Assembly (NCBI RefSeq): GCF_001270265.1
Contig: NZ_LGAP01000014.1
Coordinates: 102,061 to 166,060, forward strand
DNA: 64,000 nt
Direction: 5' to 3'
Source of the DNA: Ensifer adhaerens
Lineage (GTDB): Bacteria > Pseudomonadota > Alphaproteobacteria > Rhizobiales > Rhizobiaceae
This document shows, piece after piece, positions 53,789-63,005 of the stretch. Numbering within the stretch: the stretch's first letter is position 1; each line of letters opens with the position of its first letter. The notes below the pieces were generated by a model that saw only the letters and a program-made list of their open reading frames with translations, had not been told where the DNA came from and searched no databases. A program made the position numbers and the translations under genes.

Positions 53789-55591
53789 GTGAGCGATATC
53801 AGAGAATTCATCCGGGCAGCCTCGGGTACCGGCAACAAGGCCACATTGGCGATCCGCGGCGGCCGGCTGGTCAACGTCGTTTCGGAAGAGATCTACCAGG
53901 CCGATGTCGCGATCTATGGCGAGCGGATCATCGCCGTCGGCGACATCTCCGACTACGTCGGGCCGGACACGAAGATTATCGACGCCACCGGCAAGTACCT
54001 GGCGCCCGGCATGATCGACGGCCATCTGCATGTTGAATGCTCGAAGATGTCGCTGACGAGCTTTGCCAAGGCGGTCGTGCCGCTCGGCACCACCTCGATC
54101 GTCACCGGCCTCGACCAGATCATCGTCGTCGGCGGGCCGGACGCCGCACGCGAATTCCTCGACGAGGCCAGGGAGACGCCGCTCAAGGTGTTCTGGGGCG
54201 CGCCGTGCAAGACCCCCTACACCATGCCGCGCTCGACCGTCGGTCACTATTTCAGCCCGGCCGATCACCAGGCCACCCATCATTGGCCGGAATGCGTCGG
54301 CATCTGGGAAACGGTCCGCGAATTCATCCAGGAGGAAGACCCTGACGTGCTGGCGGCGCTCGAACTTGCCGAAAAGAACCGGCTGCCGGTGCTCGGCTGC
54401 TGCCCGATGACGCGCGGCGCGCGTCTCAGCGGCTACCAGCAATCGGGCGTGCGCGCCGATCACGAAAGCTATTCGCCGGAGGAAATGCTCGAGAAGCTGA
54501 GAGCCGGTATGCATGTCGTCGTGCGCGAATCCTCGATCTCGCACTTCCTTTCCGACAATCTGCGCATCGTCACCGAGATGGGCGTCAAGGCCCTGCGCCG
54601 CATCAGCTTCTGCACCGACGACGTCGTTGCCAGCGACATCCTCAAGCGCGGGCATCTCGACAATATGGTGCGCATGGCGATCGCCATGGGCATCTCGCCG
54701 ATGGCCGCAATCCAGATGGCGACGATCAACGGCGCCGATGCGCTTCGCATCGACGACAAGGTCGGCTCGATCTCGCCCGGCCGCGCCGCCGACATCCTGC
54801 TCGTCAACGACCTGCGCGAATTCAGGATCGAAGCCGTCATCGCGAAGGGCGAGGAAGTGGCGCGCGACGGCCGCATGGCCGTCGAGCTCGTGCCGCCGCC
54901 GCGCAGCGCCGCCTTGCTCACGTCGATGAAGGTCGCGCCGCTCGAACTCCACGATCTGAAGCTGCGTTATGAGGGCACCGGCGAAAGTGCTGCGGCCATG
55001 GCAATCGCCGTCACGCCGGAAAAGATCTTCGTGCGCACGCGCCGCGATATCACCCTACCGGTGAAAGATGGCTGCGTGCTCGCCGACCCGGCCCAGGACA
55101 TCCAATATGTCACCGTGGTCGAGCGCTACGGCAAGACGAAGAACCGGCCCGTTGCCTTCACCTCCGGTTTCGGACTGCGCAAAGGCGCGATCGCCAGCTC
55201 GACCGCGCCCGACGACAACAACATCATCTGCATCGGCGCCAATCCGGAAGACATGCGTGTTGCGATCAACCATCTGATCGCCAACCACGGCGGCCAGGTG
55301 GTGGTCAAAGACGGCAAGGTCGTCTCCTTCCTGCATCTTCCGATCGGCGGCATCGTTTCCGATATCGAGCCGTCCCAAATGGCGGCGCTGGAGGAGGAAC
55401 TGGACGACGCAGCTCGGGCGCTCGGCTGCACCCTGCCATGGCCGTTCATGTACATGTTCGTGCTGCAGATCACGGCGATCCCGGAATATGCCATCACCGA
55501 TCTCGGCGTCGTCGATTGCGTTCAGTTGAAAGTGATCTCGCCGCTCGCTGGGAACGGCGGCGAGGATGAGCGCGCCGCAGCAGCGGAGTAA
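53789..55591 (+). CDS. Adenine-deaminase-like amidohydrolase with altered metal site
   Basis: 600 residues from the GTG at 53789 (GGGAGAGG 6 nt upstream; an upstream in-frame ATG at 53696 would reach into the LysR promoter). Amidohydrolase barrel with DGHLHVEC (His79, His81) and CTDDVVASDIL, and the adenine-deaminase C-terminal domain (KVVSFLHLPIGGIVSD). But where canonical adenine deaminases have DPHEIANV it reads GLDQIIVV (107-114), and the later GGHYAS block reads LGCCPM. A classical adenine substrate is therefore doubtful. First gene of the operon with the purine permease and the canonical adenine deaminase; it may deaminate another purine-like heterocycle. Confidence 0.85.
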   Translation: MSDIREFIRAASGTGNKATLAIRGGRLVNVVSEEIYQADVAIYGERIIAVGDISDYVGPDTKIIDATGKYLAPGMIDGHLHVECSKMSLTSFAKAVVPLGTTSIVTGLDQIIVVGGPDAAREFLDEARETPLKVFWGAPCKTPYTMPRSTVGHYFSPADHQATHHWPECVGIWETVREFIQEEDPDVLAALELAEKNRLPVLGCCPMTRGARLSGYQQSGVRADHESYSPEEMLEKLRAGMHVVVRESSISHFLSDNLRIVTEMGVKALRRISFCTDDVVASDILKRGHLDNMVRMAIAMGISPMAAIQMATINGADALRIDDKVGSISPGRAADILLVNDLREFRIEAVIAKGEEVARDGRMAVELVPPPRSAALLTSMKVAPLELHDLKLRYEGTGESAAAMAIAVTPEKIFVRTRRDITLPVKDGCVLADPAQDIQYVTVVERYGKTKNRPVAFTSGFGLRKGAIASSTAPDDNNIICIGANPEDMRVAINHLIANHGGQVVVKDGKVVSFLHLPIGGIVSDIEPSQMAALEEELDDAARALGCTLPWPFMYMFVLQITAIPEYAITDLGVVDCVQLKVISPLAGNGGEDERAAAAE

Positions 55592-55599
55592 AGCCTTCG

Positions 55600-55624
55600 A
55601 AGGGGTCGGCATCGCCGGCCCCTT
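55600..55624 (+). terminator. Intercistronic hairpin after the first deaminase gene
   Basis: GGGGTCGGC/GCCGGCCCC (one T-G wobble, 3-nt loop) extended by AA/TT, followed by CCTCATTTC. It lies 8 bp after the stop and 25 bp before the permease start. Could attenuate or stabilise the transcript rather than fully terminate it. Confidence 0.45.
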
Positions 55625-55649
55625 CCTCATTTCAAAAAAGGGGAACAAA

Positions 55650-57053
55650 ATGAACTACCAACCCAAGGCCGTGGAGCCGGCGTCGGGCAAGGCGCAAGCC
55701 TCCTGGCTCGCCAGCCTGCTTGATCACTACTTCCAGATCTCCAAATTCGGCTCGACGATCCGCACCGAAATTCTCGCCGGGCTGACGACCTTTCTCGCCG
55801 CATCCTACGTGATCGTCGTCAACCCTTCGATCCTGTCCCATGCCGGCATTCCGTTCTCGGCCGGCGTCACGGCGACGGTGCTCGTCAGCTTCATCGGCAG
55901 TTGCGCCATGGGGCTTTATGCGCGAAGCCCGATCCTGGTAGCGCCGGGCATGGGCATCAACGCGCTGTTTGCCTATACAATGGTCGTCGGCGCCAAGGTG
56001 CCGCTCGAAATCGCGCTCGGCTGCGTCTTCTGGGCCGGTGTGCTCTTCACCGTGATGGCCTTCTTCAACTTGCGCCAGACGATCATCGAGGCGATCCCGG
56101 TCGACTTGCGTTATGGCATCGCCTGCGGCATCGGCCTGTTCATCGCGCTGATCGGATTCGAGAACGCCAAGTTCATCGTCGCCAATCCGGATACGATCGT
56201 CGGGCTGACGACATTCAACCCGGTCACCCTTACCTTCATTGCCGGCTTCATCCTGACCGTCGCGCTGGTGGTTCGTAAGGTTCCCGGCGCAATGATGGCC
56301 GGCATGATCCTCACCACCATCCTCTCCATCCCGATCGGCCGCTGGTGGGGCGATGGCAGCGCCTTCTGGCCGGATACGCCGGATGTGCATACACTGGTCA
56401 ACTGGAGCGGCTTTTCCGCAGCCCCGGACTTCAGCTTCGTCGGCCAGATCGATCTCGTCGGCGCCTTGAGCCTGATCTATCTGCCGTTCATCTTCGTCTT
56501 CCTGTTCACCAATTTCATCGAGGCGCTCTCGACCTTCCTCGGCCTTGCCGAAGCGGCGGATCTGAAGGACGAGCAGGGATTGCCGCGCAACATCAAGCAA
56601 TCCATGCACGTCGACGCCGTCGCCGCGCTGATCTCGGCACTGCTCGGCACCAGCCCCGCCACCGTCTATCTGGAATCGGGCGCCGGCATTGCCCAGGGCG
56701 GCCGAACCGGGCTCGTCGCCCTTGTCGCCGGCCTGCTCTTCGTGCCGTTCCTGTTTCTGTCGCCGCTCCTGTCGCTCGTTCCGGCCGTGGCAACCGCGCC
56801 GGTGCTGATCCTCACCGGCCTCTTCATGTCCGAGCCGATGAGCAAGATCCGCTGGACCGACCTTGACGAGGCGATCCCCGCCTTCCTTGCCATCGTGCTG
56901 ATCCCGCTGACATTCTCGATCACACTCGGTCTGTCGCTGGCAATCATCGCCTATGTGCTGATCAAGCTGGTCTGCGGCCGCCCGGGCGATGTAAAGCCGG
57001 TCATGTGGTTCGTCGCCCTGCTGGCGGCAGCGCTCGTCGCACAGACCCAGTAA
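55650..57053 (+). CDS. NCS2 family purine permease (AzgA/AdeQ-like)
   Basis: 467-residue inner-membrane transporter for adenine/guanine/hypoxanthine. Start ATG at 55650 with AAAAGGGG about 6 nt upstream. About 13-14 hydrophobic segments; AzgA signatures include IRTEILAGLTTFLAASYVIVVNPSIL, PILVAPGMGINALFAYTMV, IALIGFENAKFIV and the late ALLGTSPATVYLESGAGIAQGGRTGLVAL. Flanked on both sides by deaminase-type genes on the same strand, so it probably imports their substrate or substrates. Confidence 0.94.
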   Translation: MNYQPKAVEPASGKAQASWLASLLDHYFQISKFGSTIRTEILAGLTTFLAASYVIVVNPSILSHAGIPFSAGVTATVLVSFIGSCAMGLYARSPILVAPGMGINALFAYTMVVGAKVPLEIALGCVFWAGVLFTVMAFFNLRQTIIEAIPVDLRYGIACGIGLFIALIGFENAKFIVANPDTIVGLTTFNPVTLTFIAGFILTVALVVRKVPGAMMAGMILTTILSIPIGRWWGDGSAFWPDTPDVHTLVNWSGFSAAPDFSFVGQIDLVGALSLIYLPFIFVFLFTNFIEALSTFLGLAEAADLKDEQGLPRNIKQSMHVDAVAALISALLGTSPATVYLESGAGIAQGGRTGLVALVAGLLFVPFLFLSPLLSLVPAVATAPVLILTGLFMSEPMSKIRWTDLDEAIPAFLAIVLIPLTFSITLGLSLAIIAYVLIKLVCGRPGDVKPVMWFVALLAAALVAQTQ

Positions 57054-57059
57054 GCCTGT

Positions 57060-57097
57060 CGGCGCCCCTTTTTACTCAGAAGTGAAAAGGGGCGCCG
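57060..57097 (+). terminator. Long near-perfect hairpin between permease and adenine deaminase genes
   Basis: CGGCGCCCCTTTTTACT (57060-57076) pairs with AGTGAAAAGGGGCGCCG (57081-57097) around a CAGA loop: 17 bp with one T-G wobble. It starts 7 bp past the permease stop and ends 28 bp before the next start. The T-rich side is inside the stem, not after it, so it may act as an mRNA processing or stability element or a bidirectional attenuator. Confidence 0.6.
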
Positions 57098-57125
57098 AGA
57101 TCGTCTCCATTCGAAGGAACCTGTC

Positions 57126-58916
57126 ATGCTTCAATCCTGGTCGAGGACCGCACCCGAGCTTGTCGATGTCGCCATGGGCCGCAAGCCTGCGGACCTCGTG
57201 ATCCGCAACGGAAAATGGGTCAACGTCTATTCCGGCGAGATCATTCCGCACACCGACATCGCCGTCAGAGCCGGCCGCTTCGCCTATGTCGGAGCGGACG
57301 CCAGCCACACAATCGGCGAAGGCACCAAGGTCGTCGACGCCGCCGGGCGCTATCTCGTGCCGGGGTTCTGCGACGCGCATATGCATGTCGAAAGCGGCCT
57401 CGTCACCGTCACCGAATTTGCCCGCGCCGTCATCCCGCACGGCACGACAACGATGTTCATCGATCCGCACGAGATCGCCAACGTGCTCGGCCTTGCCGGC
57501 GTGCGGCTGATGAACGACGAAGCACAGAGCCTGCCGATCAACGTTTACGTGCAGGTGCCGAGCTGCGTGCCGAGCGCACCTGGGCTTGAAACCGCCGGCG
57601 CCGAACTCTCGGCCAAGGACGTGGCCGAAGCCTTGAGCTGGCCCAACATCATCGGCCTCGGCGAGATGATGAATTTCCCGGGCGTCGCCTTCAATGATCC
57701 GAAAATGGTCGCCGAGATCGCGGCAACCCAGGATGCGCGGCTGACCGTCGGCGGGCATTATGCCTCGCCGCATCTCGGCCGGGAATTTCACGCCTATGCC
57801 GCCGGCGGTCCGGCCGACGACCATGAAGGAACGACGGTCGAGGACGCGATCGCCCGCGTCAGACAGGGCATGCGCGCCATGCTCCGGCTCGGCTCCGCCT
57901 GGTTCGACGTTGCCGCGCAGGTCAAGGCGATCACCGAAGCCGGCGTCGATCCGCGCAACTTCCTGCTGTGCACCGACGACAGCCACTCCGGCACGCTGGT
58001 TCATGACGGTCACATGAACCGGGTGGTGCGCCACGCCATCGCGCGAGGGCTGAAGCCGATCACCGCCATCCAGATGGCCACACTCAACACCGCCCAGCAT
58101 TTCGGCGTCGAGCGCGAACTCGGCTCGATCGCGCCCGGCCGGCGGGCGGACCTGATCATTACGTCGGATCTTGTCGCGTTGCCGATCGAAACGGTGTTTG
58201 CCCGCGGCGAACTGCTGGCGGATTCCGGCGCGCTGGTGCGCGATATCCCGCCCTTCATCTACCCGGAGAGTGCCCGCAATACTGTGCACCTCGGCAAGAC
58301 GCTCAAAGCCGGAGATTTCGACATCGGGCTTAACAGCACCGCGACCCGCGCGCGCGTCCGGGTGATCGGCGTCGTCGAGAACCAGGCGCCGACGCGTGCA
58401 CTGGAAGCCGAGCTTTCGGCGGCGGGCGGCATCATCGAGATGGATCGCGCCCAGGACGTCTGCCAGATCGCGCTGGTGGAGCGCCATCGCGGCACCGGCG
58501 ACGTCGTCAACGCCTTCGTTTCCGGCTTCGGCTACGACAGCGATTGCGCCGTTGCGAGCACCGTCGCCCACGACAGCCACCACATGATCGTCGTCGGCAC
58601 CAACAAGGCCGATATGGCGCAGGCTGCCAACCGGCTGCACGAGGTCGGCGGCGGCATCGTCGTGATCAAGGACGGCAAGGAACTGGCATTGGTGGAGCTG
58701 CCGGTGGCGGGGCTGATGTCGGACCAGCGCGCCGAGATCGTGGCGGACAAGGCCGCGGCGATCGTCGAGGCGATGCGCATCTGCGGCTGCCGCCTGAACA
58801 ACGCCTACATGCAGCATTCGCTGCTGGCGCTTGTCGTTATTCCCGAACTGCGCATCTCCGACAAGGGCCTGATCGATGTCAGGACCTTCGAGAAGGTCGA
58901 CGTCGTTCTTTCATAA
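57126..58916 (+). CDS. ade: Adenine deaminase
   Basis: 596-residue Ade/AdeC enzyme converting adenine to hypoxanthine and ammonia. Metal-binding and catalytic blocks are intact: DAHMHVES (His85, His87, Glu89), GTTTMFIDPHEIANVLG (His115, Glu116), LGEMMNFPGV, GGHYASPHLG, CTDDSHSGTLV, and the C-terminal VASTVAHDSHHMIVVG and VVIKDGKELALVELPVAGLMSD. The start has GAAGGAA about 7 nt upstream. Third gene of the purine operon, after a long hairpin. Contrast with its paralogue at 53789, which lacks the DPHEIANV motif. Confidence 0.95.
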   Translation: MLQSWSRTAPELVDVAMGRKPADLVIRNGKWVNVYSGEIIPHTDIAVRAGRFAYVGADASHTIGEGTKVVDAAGRYLVPGFCDAHMHVESGLVTVTEFARAVIPHGTTTMFIDPHEIANVLGLAGVRLMNDEAQSLPINVYVQVPSCVPSAPGLETAGAELSAKDVAEALSWPNIIGLGEMMNFPGVAFNDPKMVAEIAATQDARLTVGGHYASPHLGREFHAYAAGGPADDHEGTTVEDAIARVRQGMRAMLRLGSAWFDVAAQVKAITEAGVDPRNFLLCTDDSHSGTLVHDGHMNRVVRHAIARGLKPITAIQMATLNTAQHFGVERELGSIAPGRRADLIITSDLVALPIETVFARGELLADSGALVRDIPPFIYPESARNTVHLGKTLKAGDFDIGLNSTATRARVRVIGVVENQAPTRALEAELSAAGGIIEMDRAQDVCQIALVERHRGTGDVVNAFVSGFGYDSDCAVASTVAHDSHHMIVVGTNKADMAQAANRLHEVGGGIVVIKDGKELALVELPVAGLMSDQRAEIVADKAAAIVEAMRICGCRLNNAYMQHSLLALVVIPELRISDKGLIDVRTFEKVDVVLS

Positions 58917-58933
58917 CAATGCTGTCAAAAACA

Positions 58934-58960
58934 CTCGACCGCCCAAACCGGGCGGTCGAG
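58934..58960. terminator. Hairpin between convergent adenine deaminase and serine hydrolase genes
   Basis: CTCGACCGCCC and GGGCGGTCGAG form a perfect 11-bp stem with a 5-nt loop, 17 bp after the ade stop. There is no T tract on the plus side. Probable shared transcription end between convergent genes. Confidence 0.55.
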
Positions 58961-59002
58961 ATCTGACGTCGAAACATAATCGCCGACAGGTGCTCGGCGA
59001 GC

Positions 59003-60136
59003 TTAGCCGTCCAGGATGATGCCGACCGCCCGATCAAGCAGCTGGTGCAAACCGCTGGCGTAGAAGGACATCCGGTAGCCCGAGCCGACATTGCTGGTCA
59101 TCGCGATCGTCAGCCCCGATATCGGTTCGTGCTGCATCACAGTGACATAGCCGGGAATGCTGCCCTGGTGACCATAGAGGAGTCGATCGGCGTAGCTGCT
59201 TTGGAACAGCCCCACCCCGGTCTCGCGCATCCGCGTTCCGGGAAAGCTGACCGCGACGCGGCCTTCGCTCATTTCGCGGAACATCCCGTCCGTCAGCAGC
59301 CTTCCGCCGAACAGCGTCCGCATGAAGGCGACCATGTCACCAGGCGTCGAGACCATGTCGCCGCAGCCATAGGCCGCCGTGAACGGAAACGAATCCGACG
59401 AATCCTGAAGCGCGTCGGAATAGGGGAGCACGCCGTCCATGCGCCACATCTCTGCCCCGGCAGCGACGCTCGACCCCGCGTCCGCAGCCGGCGGCGGCCG
59501 GTGGTAGTACCCGCGCACCATGCGCTCCTGCGGGAAGCTTTCGGTCGAGGGCGACCAGGTGTTTTCGAGCCCGAGCGGTTCGAGCACGTGATGGCGAACA
59601 TAGGTCCCGAGCGGCTGGCCGGTGACCGCTTCGATCAGCATCCCGGCCAGCACATAGCCGGTGTTGTTGTAGACCGCTGGGCCGCCGGGCGCCGTCTGAC
59701 CGCCGACCTGAAAGGCGAGATCCACGAGTTCCGCCGGCGTCCAGATACGATCCAGCGTCATCGGTATGTCGTACTCGAATTCCGGCAGCCCGCCGCGATG
59801 GTTGACCAGCTGGCGCACGGAAATTGCAGCAGCTCCCGGCAGATCCGGGAACCAATGCGAAATCGGGGTGCCAAGATCCACCGCACCGCTTTCCGCCAGC
59901 TTCATCAGGGCGGCGACCGTGAATGTCTTGGTGCAACTGCCGATCTTGAACAATTGCGTGGGCGACACCGGAATCCCCCGCGCCCGATCGGAAAGGCCCG
60001 ATGTCACAGTGGCGATCTCGCCGTCACCCCGCGAGAAGGCCAGCGAGACGCCGACGGCGCCGTCGTTGAGGTAGCCTTGAAGCAGTCGGCTCAGATCGGC
60101 GAGCGTGGCGCTCGCGCTGACTGTCATCTCGTCCAT
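59003..60136 (-). CDS. Serine hydrolase, class C beta-lactamase/D-aminopeptidase family
   Basis: 377 residues from the ATG at 60136, preceded by GGAG 8 nt upstream; a GTG at 60145 overlaps the upstream stop and would add three residues. Active-site motifs: SCTK (SxxK, Ser67-Lys70) and YNNTGY (YxN, about 158-163), with family-typical QLVNHRGGLPEF and HQGSIPGYVTVM. No signal peptide, so cytoplasmic; this argues against antibiotic resistance and for a peptidase/esterase such as a D-aminopeptidase. Downstream of and coupled to a DppA-like binding protein gene, which fits peptide use. Confidence 0.88.
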   Translation of the reverse strand: MDEMTVSASATLADLSRLLQGYLNDGAVGVSLAFSRGDGEIATVTSGLSDRARGIPVSPTQLFKIGSCTKTFTVAALMKLAESGAVDLGTPISHWFPDLPGAAAISVRQLVNHRGGLPEFEYDIPMTLDRIWTPAELVDLAFQVGGQTAPGGPAVYNNTGYVLAGMLIEAVTGQPLGTYVRHHVLEPLGLENTWSPSTESFPQERMVRGYYHRPPPAADAGSSVAAGAEMWRMDGVLPYSDALQDSSDSFPFTAAYGCGDMVSTPGDMVAFMRTLFGGRLLTDGMFREMSEGRVAVSFPGTRMRETGVGLFQSSYADRLLYGHQGSIPGYVTVMQHEPISGLTIAMTSNVGSGYRMSFYASGLHQLLDRAVGIILDG

Positions 60137-60141
60137 CCCGC

Positions 60142-61740
60142 TCACTCCGTAACGTCGACGTTAGCGAAATTCTGGCGGCCGAAGGCATCGAGAACGTAGT
60201 TCGTCACGCTCTTGCGCACGGGGATCGACACGACGGAATGGGCGATCGGTGCAACCGGCACTTCCGCCTTGAGGATGGCCTGCGCCTTACCATAGAGCGC
60301 CGCGCGCTGTTTCGGATCGGCAGCAACCCGGGCATCCTGAAGCAGCTTTTCAAAGTCGGCGTTGCACCAGCGCGCCCGATTGGACCCGCCCTTCACGCCG
60401 TCGCAGCTCAGGAGATAGCTCAGCATGTTGTCCGGATCGCCGTTGTCGCTGCTGCCGCCGAGCAGGAAGGCGTCATGCTCGCCCTTGGCGGTGCGGCTCA
60501 GATACTCGGCCCATTCGAAGCTGACGATCTCGGATTTGACGCCGATGGCGTTCCAGTCTGCCTGGATCATCTCCGCCATGCGACGGGCATTCGGGTTGTA
60601 GGGGCGCGACACCGGCATCGCCCAGAGCGCAACCGACAGGTCGCCTTCGTGCCCGGCTTCCTTCAGAAGCGCCTTGGCGCCTTCAGGGTCGTAATCGATG
60701 CCCGCATCCTTGGCGGCACCAAGCTGCGCCGGCGGCACAACGCTGCCGGCGACACTGCCGGCCCCCTGATAGACCGCCTCGACGATCGCCTGCCGATTGA
60801 CCGCCTTGGCAAGCGCCAAACGGATACGCGCATCGCCGAGCGGCTGATGTTCGACGTTGAAGCCGAGGACGCCGATGTTCTGGCCTTCAAGGTTGTAGAC
60901 CGTCACATCGGGGTCGTTTCTGAGATCGGCGACAGCTCCGGGCGGTGGTGGTGCCGCCACCTGGCACTCGTTCGCCTTCAGGCGAGCGACACGAACGGTC
61001 GGCTCGGGCGTGATCGCGAAGACCAGAGTGTCGATCTTCGGCGCGCCGTTCCAATGATCCTTGTTGGCCACATATCTGATCTGGCTGTCCTGCGCATAGG
61101 CCTCGAGCACGAACGGCCCGGTGCCGACAGGCGCCTGGTCGATCAGCTCCGGCGTACCAGCTGCCACCATCTTCTCGGTCTGCTCCAGCGAGAGGATCGA
61201 GAGATAGTCGAGCGCGATGCTGGGCAGGAACGTGACATTCGCCGACGTCAGCGTGAAGCGCACGGTGTAGTCGTCAAGTTTCTCGATCTTCTCGATCAGC
61301 GGGCCGAGCCCCAGCGCATTGAAGTACTCATAGGATGCGTTCGACAGCTTGTGGTACGGATTGTCGGGGTCGCGCTGGCGGTCGAAGGTGTAGAGCACAT
61401 CGTCGGCGTTGAACTCACGCGTCGGGGTGAACTGCGCGTTAGCATGAAACTTGACGCCATGGCGCAGGTGGAAGGTGTAGACCTTGCCATCCTCCGACAC
61501 GTCCCAGCTCTCGGCGAGCGCCGGCCCCACTTCCGTCGTGCCGGGCTTGAACTCGACCAGCCGATTGAAGATCGGCTTGGCCGCAGCATCCATGGTAGAA
61601 TCCGCCGTTCCGATCATCGGATTGAACGTTTCTGGGCTCGCCTCCGAGCAATAAACCAGGGTCTTGGCATAAGCCTGCTCGCCCAGCAGGATTGTCGATG
61701 CGACGAGCGCGGTGCGCAGGATCAGACGTGTGGATTTCAT
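60142..61740 (-). CDS. ABC transporter substrate-binding protein, DppA-like (SBP family 5)
   Basis: 532-residue periplasmic binding protein with a signal peptide (ILRTALVASTILLGEQAYA, cleavage near residue 25). Conserved family 5 features: TLVYCSEASPETFNPMIGTADSTMDAA, the ALAESWDVSEDGKVYTFHLRHGVKFH block, and a late GGSSDNGDPDNMLSYLLSC segment typical of DppA. Binds di/oligopeptides or related ligands; no permease or ATPase genes lie within the window, so it must work with components encoded elsewhere or beyond the edge. Located between the FAD oxidase gene (91 bp) and the serine hydrolase gene (overlapping stop). Confidence 0.93.
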   Translation of the reverse strand: MKSTRLILRTALVASTILLGEQAYAKTLVYCSEASPETFNPMIGTADSTMDAAAKPIFNRLVEFKPGTTEVGPALAESWDVSEDGKVYTFHLRHGVKFHANAQFTPTREFNADDVLYTFDRQRDPDNPYHKLSNASYEYFNALGLGPLIEKIEKLDDYTVRFTLTSANVTFLPSIALDYLSILSLEQTEKMVAAGTPELIDQAPVGTGPFVLEAYAQDSQIRYVANKDHWNGAPKIDTLVFAITPEPTVRVARLKANECQVAAPPPPGAVADLRNDPDVTVYNLEGQNIGVLGFNVEHQPLGDARIRLALAKAVNRQAIVEAVYQGAGSVAGSVVPPAQLGAAKDAGIDYDPEGAKALLKEAGHEGDLSVALWAMPVSRPYNPNARRMAEMIQADWNAIGVKSEIVSFEWAEYLSRTAKGEHDAFLLGGSSDNGDPDNMLSYLLSCDGVKGGSNRARWCNADFEKLLQDARVAADPKQRAALYGKAQAILKAEVPVAPIAHSVVSIPVRKSVTNYVLDAFGRQNFANVDVTE

Positions 61741-61831
61741 AGCAAACGCTCCTGGTTGCCTCTGGTGTTGACGTCGCCGCGGGGTTCTCCTTACCGCATC
61801 GACAGCGTTTCGATCTTCATGGTCTGTCCGG

Positions 61832-62995
61832 TCATCGATCGACCGGGGAAAGCGATGAGGTGCGGGCCGTCTCGATAAATCGACCGGGCGTCAGCGCATC
61901 GAACTGCACGCCGAATTCGGCGACATCCTGCGGCATCGGCGCATCGCGCAGCAGCGCCGAGGCGATCCGCGCCAAAGTCAGCGACACCTGAAAGCCATAG
62001 CCGCCCTGACCGCCGAGCCAAAAGAACCCCGGCAAACGCGGATCGAAGCCGACGACGGGCGTGCGGTCCGCTGAGAAGGTGCGCAATCCGGCCCATGGCC
62101 TTTGCGGGCGACCGATGCGAAGCTCCGTCGCCTGCTCGATCCGGTCGACGGCGATGGCAACGTCGATATCTTCGGGATAGGCGTCGCAGGGCGGCGAATC
62201 CGTCTCATCCGCCAGCGAACCGATCAGCTTTCCCGCGTCCGGCTTGAAGTAGAAGCGCTCGTGCAAATCGACGGCCAGCGGCCATTTGCGTGCGTCGAGC
62301 CCTTGAGGCGGATCGAACATGAAGGCGGTGCGCCGCTTGGGCGAAAATCCGAGCCCGGCCAGTCCTGCCCGTTCGGCAATCACATCGACCCAAGCGCCGG
62401 CAGCGTTGACGACCATATCGGCCACATAGGAGCCGGCAGACGTCAGCACTTGGAAGCAGCCGGAAGCACGGGAGATCTCCAGCACCTCCTCGCCGGAGAT
62501 GACCGTCCCGCCGAGCGCCTTCAGCGTAGCGGCGCAGGCATGGACCATCTTGCCCGTATCGATATCGAGAGCGCCGGGCTCGTAGACGCCGCCGCAGGTG
62601 GTATCGGCGCGGATGACCGGGATAAGGGCATTGACCTCGTCTGCCGAAAGCCGCCGGACACTGGGCACAAGCGCCTGGTACTTCTGCGCCAGTTCATCGA
62701 CCATCGCGTCGTCATCGCGTCCACCGAAATGCAATGCGCCGCGCACATGCTCGGCAAAACCGCCGTCGACGATGGCCGGCCGGCTGGCAACGGACAGCGC
62801 CCGCACCACCGCGTTGCCGTAGGTTTCTGCAAACAGCGCCGCCGAGCGACCACTCGCGTGATAGCCGAGATGTGCTTCGCGTTCGATGAGGGTGACCGAA
62901 GCCCATTGCTGGACGGCGGCGGCAACCGAGAGCCCGGCGATACCGCCGCCAACGACAATCACTTTGGGGGAAGAGGGTCCTGAGCGCATAGGCAT
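61832..62995 (-). CDS. FAD-dependent amino-acid oxidase/dehydrogenase (DadA/glycine-oxidase family)
   Basis: 387-residue flavoenzyme: KVIVVGGGIAGLSVAAAVQQWASVTLIERE (residues about 11-40) for FAD binding, YHASGRSAALFAETYGN near 46, MVVNAAGAWVD near 195, and PWAGLRTFSADRTPVVGFDPRLPGFFWLGGQGGYGFQ near 312-348, the DAO-family C-terminal FAD block. It likely oxidises D-amino acids or imino acids to keto acids, cytoplasmically or at the membrane. Next to a peptide-binding protein and a DD-peptidase-like hydrolase, suggesting D-peptide scavenging. A palindromic operator lies right upstream. Confidence 0.88.
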   Translation of the reverse strand: MPMRSGPSSPKVIVVGGGIAGLSVAAAVQQWASVTLIEREAHLGYHASGRSAALFAETYGNAVVRALSVASRPAIVDGGFAEHVRGALHFGGRDDDAMVDELAQKYQALVPSVRRLSADEVNALIPVIRADTTCGGVYEPGALDIDTGKMVHACAATLKALGGTVISGEEVLEISRASGCFQVLTSAGSYVADMVVNAAGAWVDVIAERAGLAGLGFSPKRRTAFMFDPPQGLDARKWPLAVDLHERFYFKPDAGKLIGSLADETDSPPCDAYPEDIDVAIAVDRIEQATELRIGRPQRPWAGLRTFSADRTPVVGFDPRLPGFFWLGGQGGYGFQVSLTLARIASALLRDAPMPQDVAEFGVQFDALTPGRFIETARTSSLSPVDR

Positions 62996-63005
62996 TGGTA
63001 AAATT

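Noticed and set aside
59003..60145. Beta-lactamase as a resistance gene
   Set aside because: SxxK and YxN motifs are present but there is no signal peptide, and the neighbours are peptide-use genes; periplasmic beta-lactam hydrolysis is unlikely.
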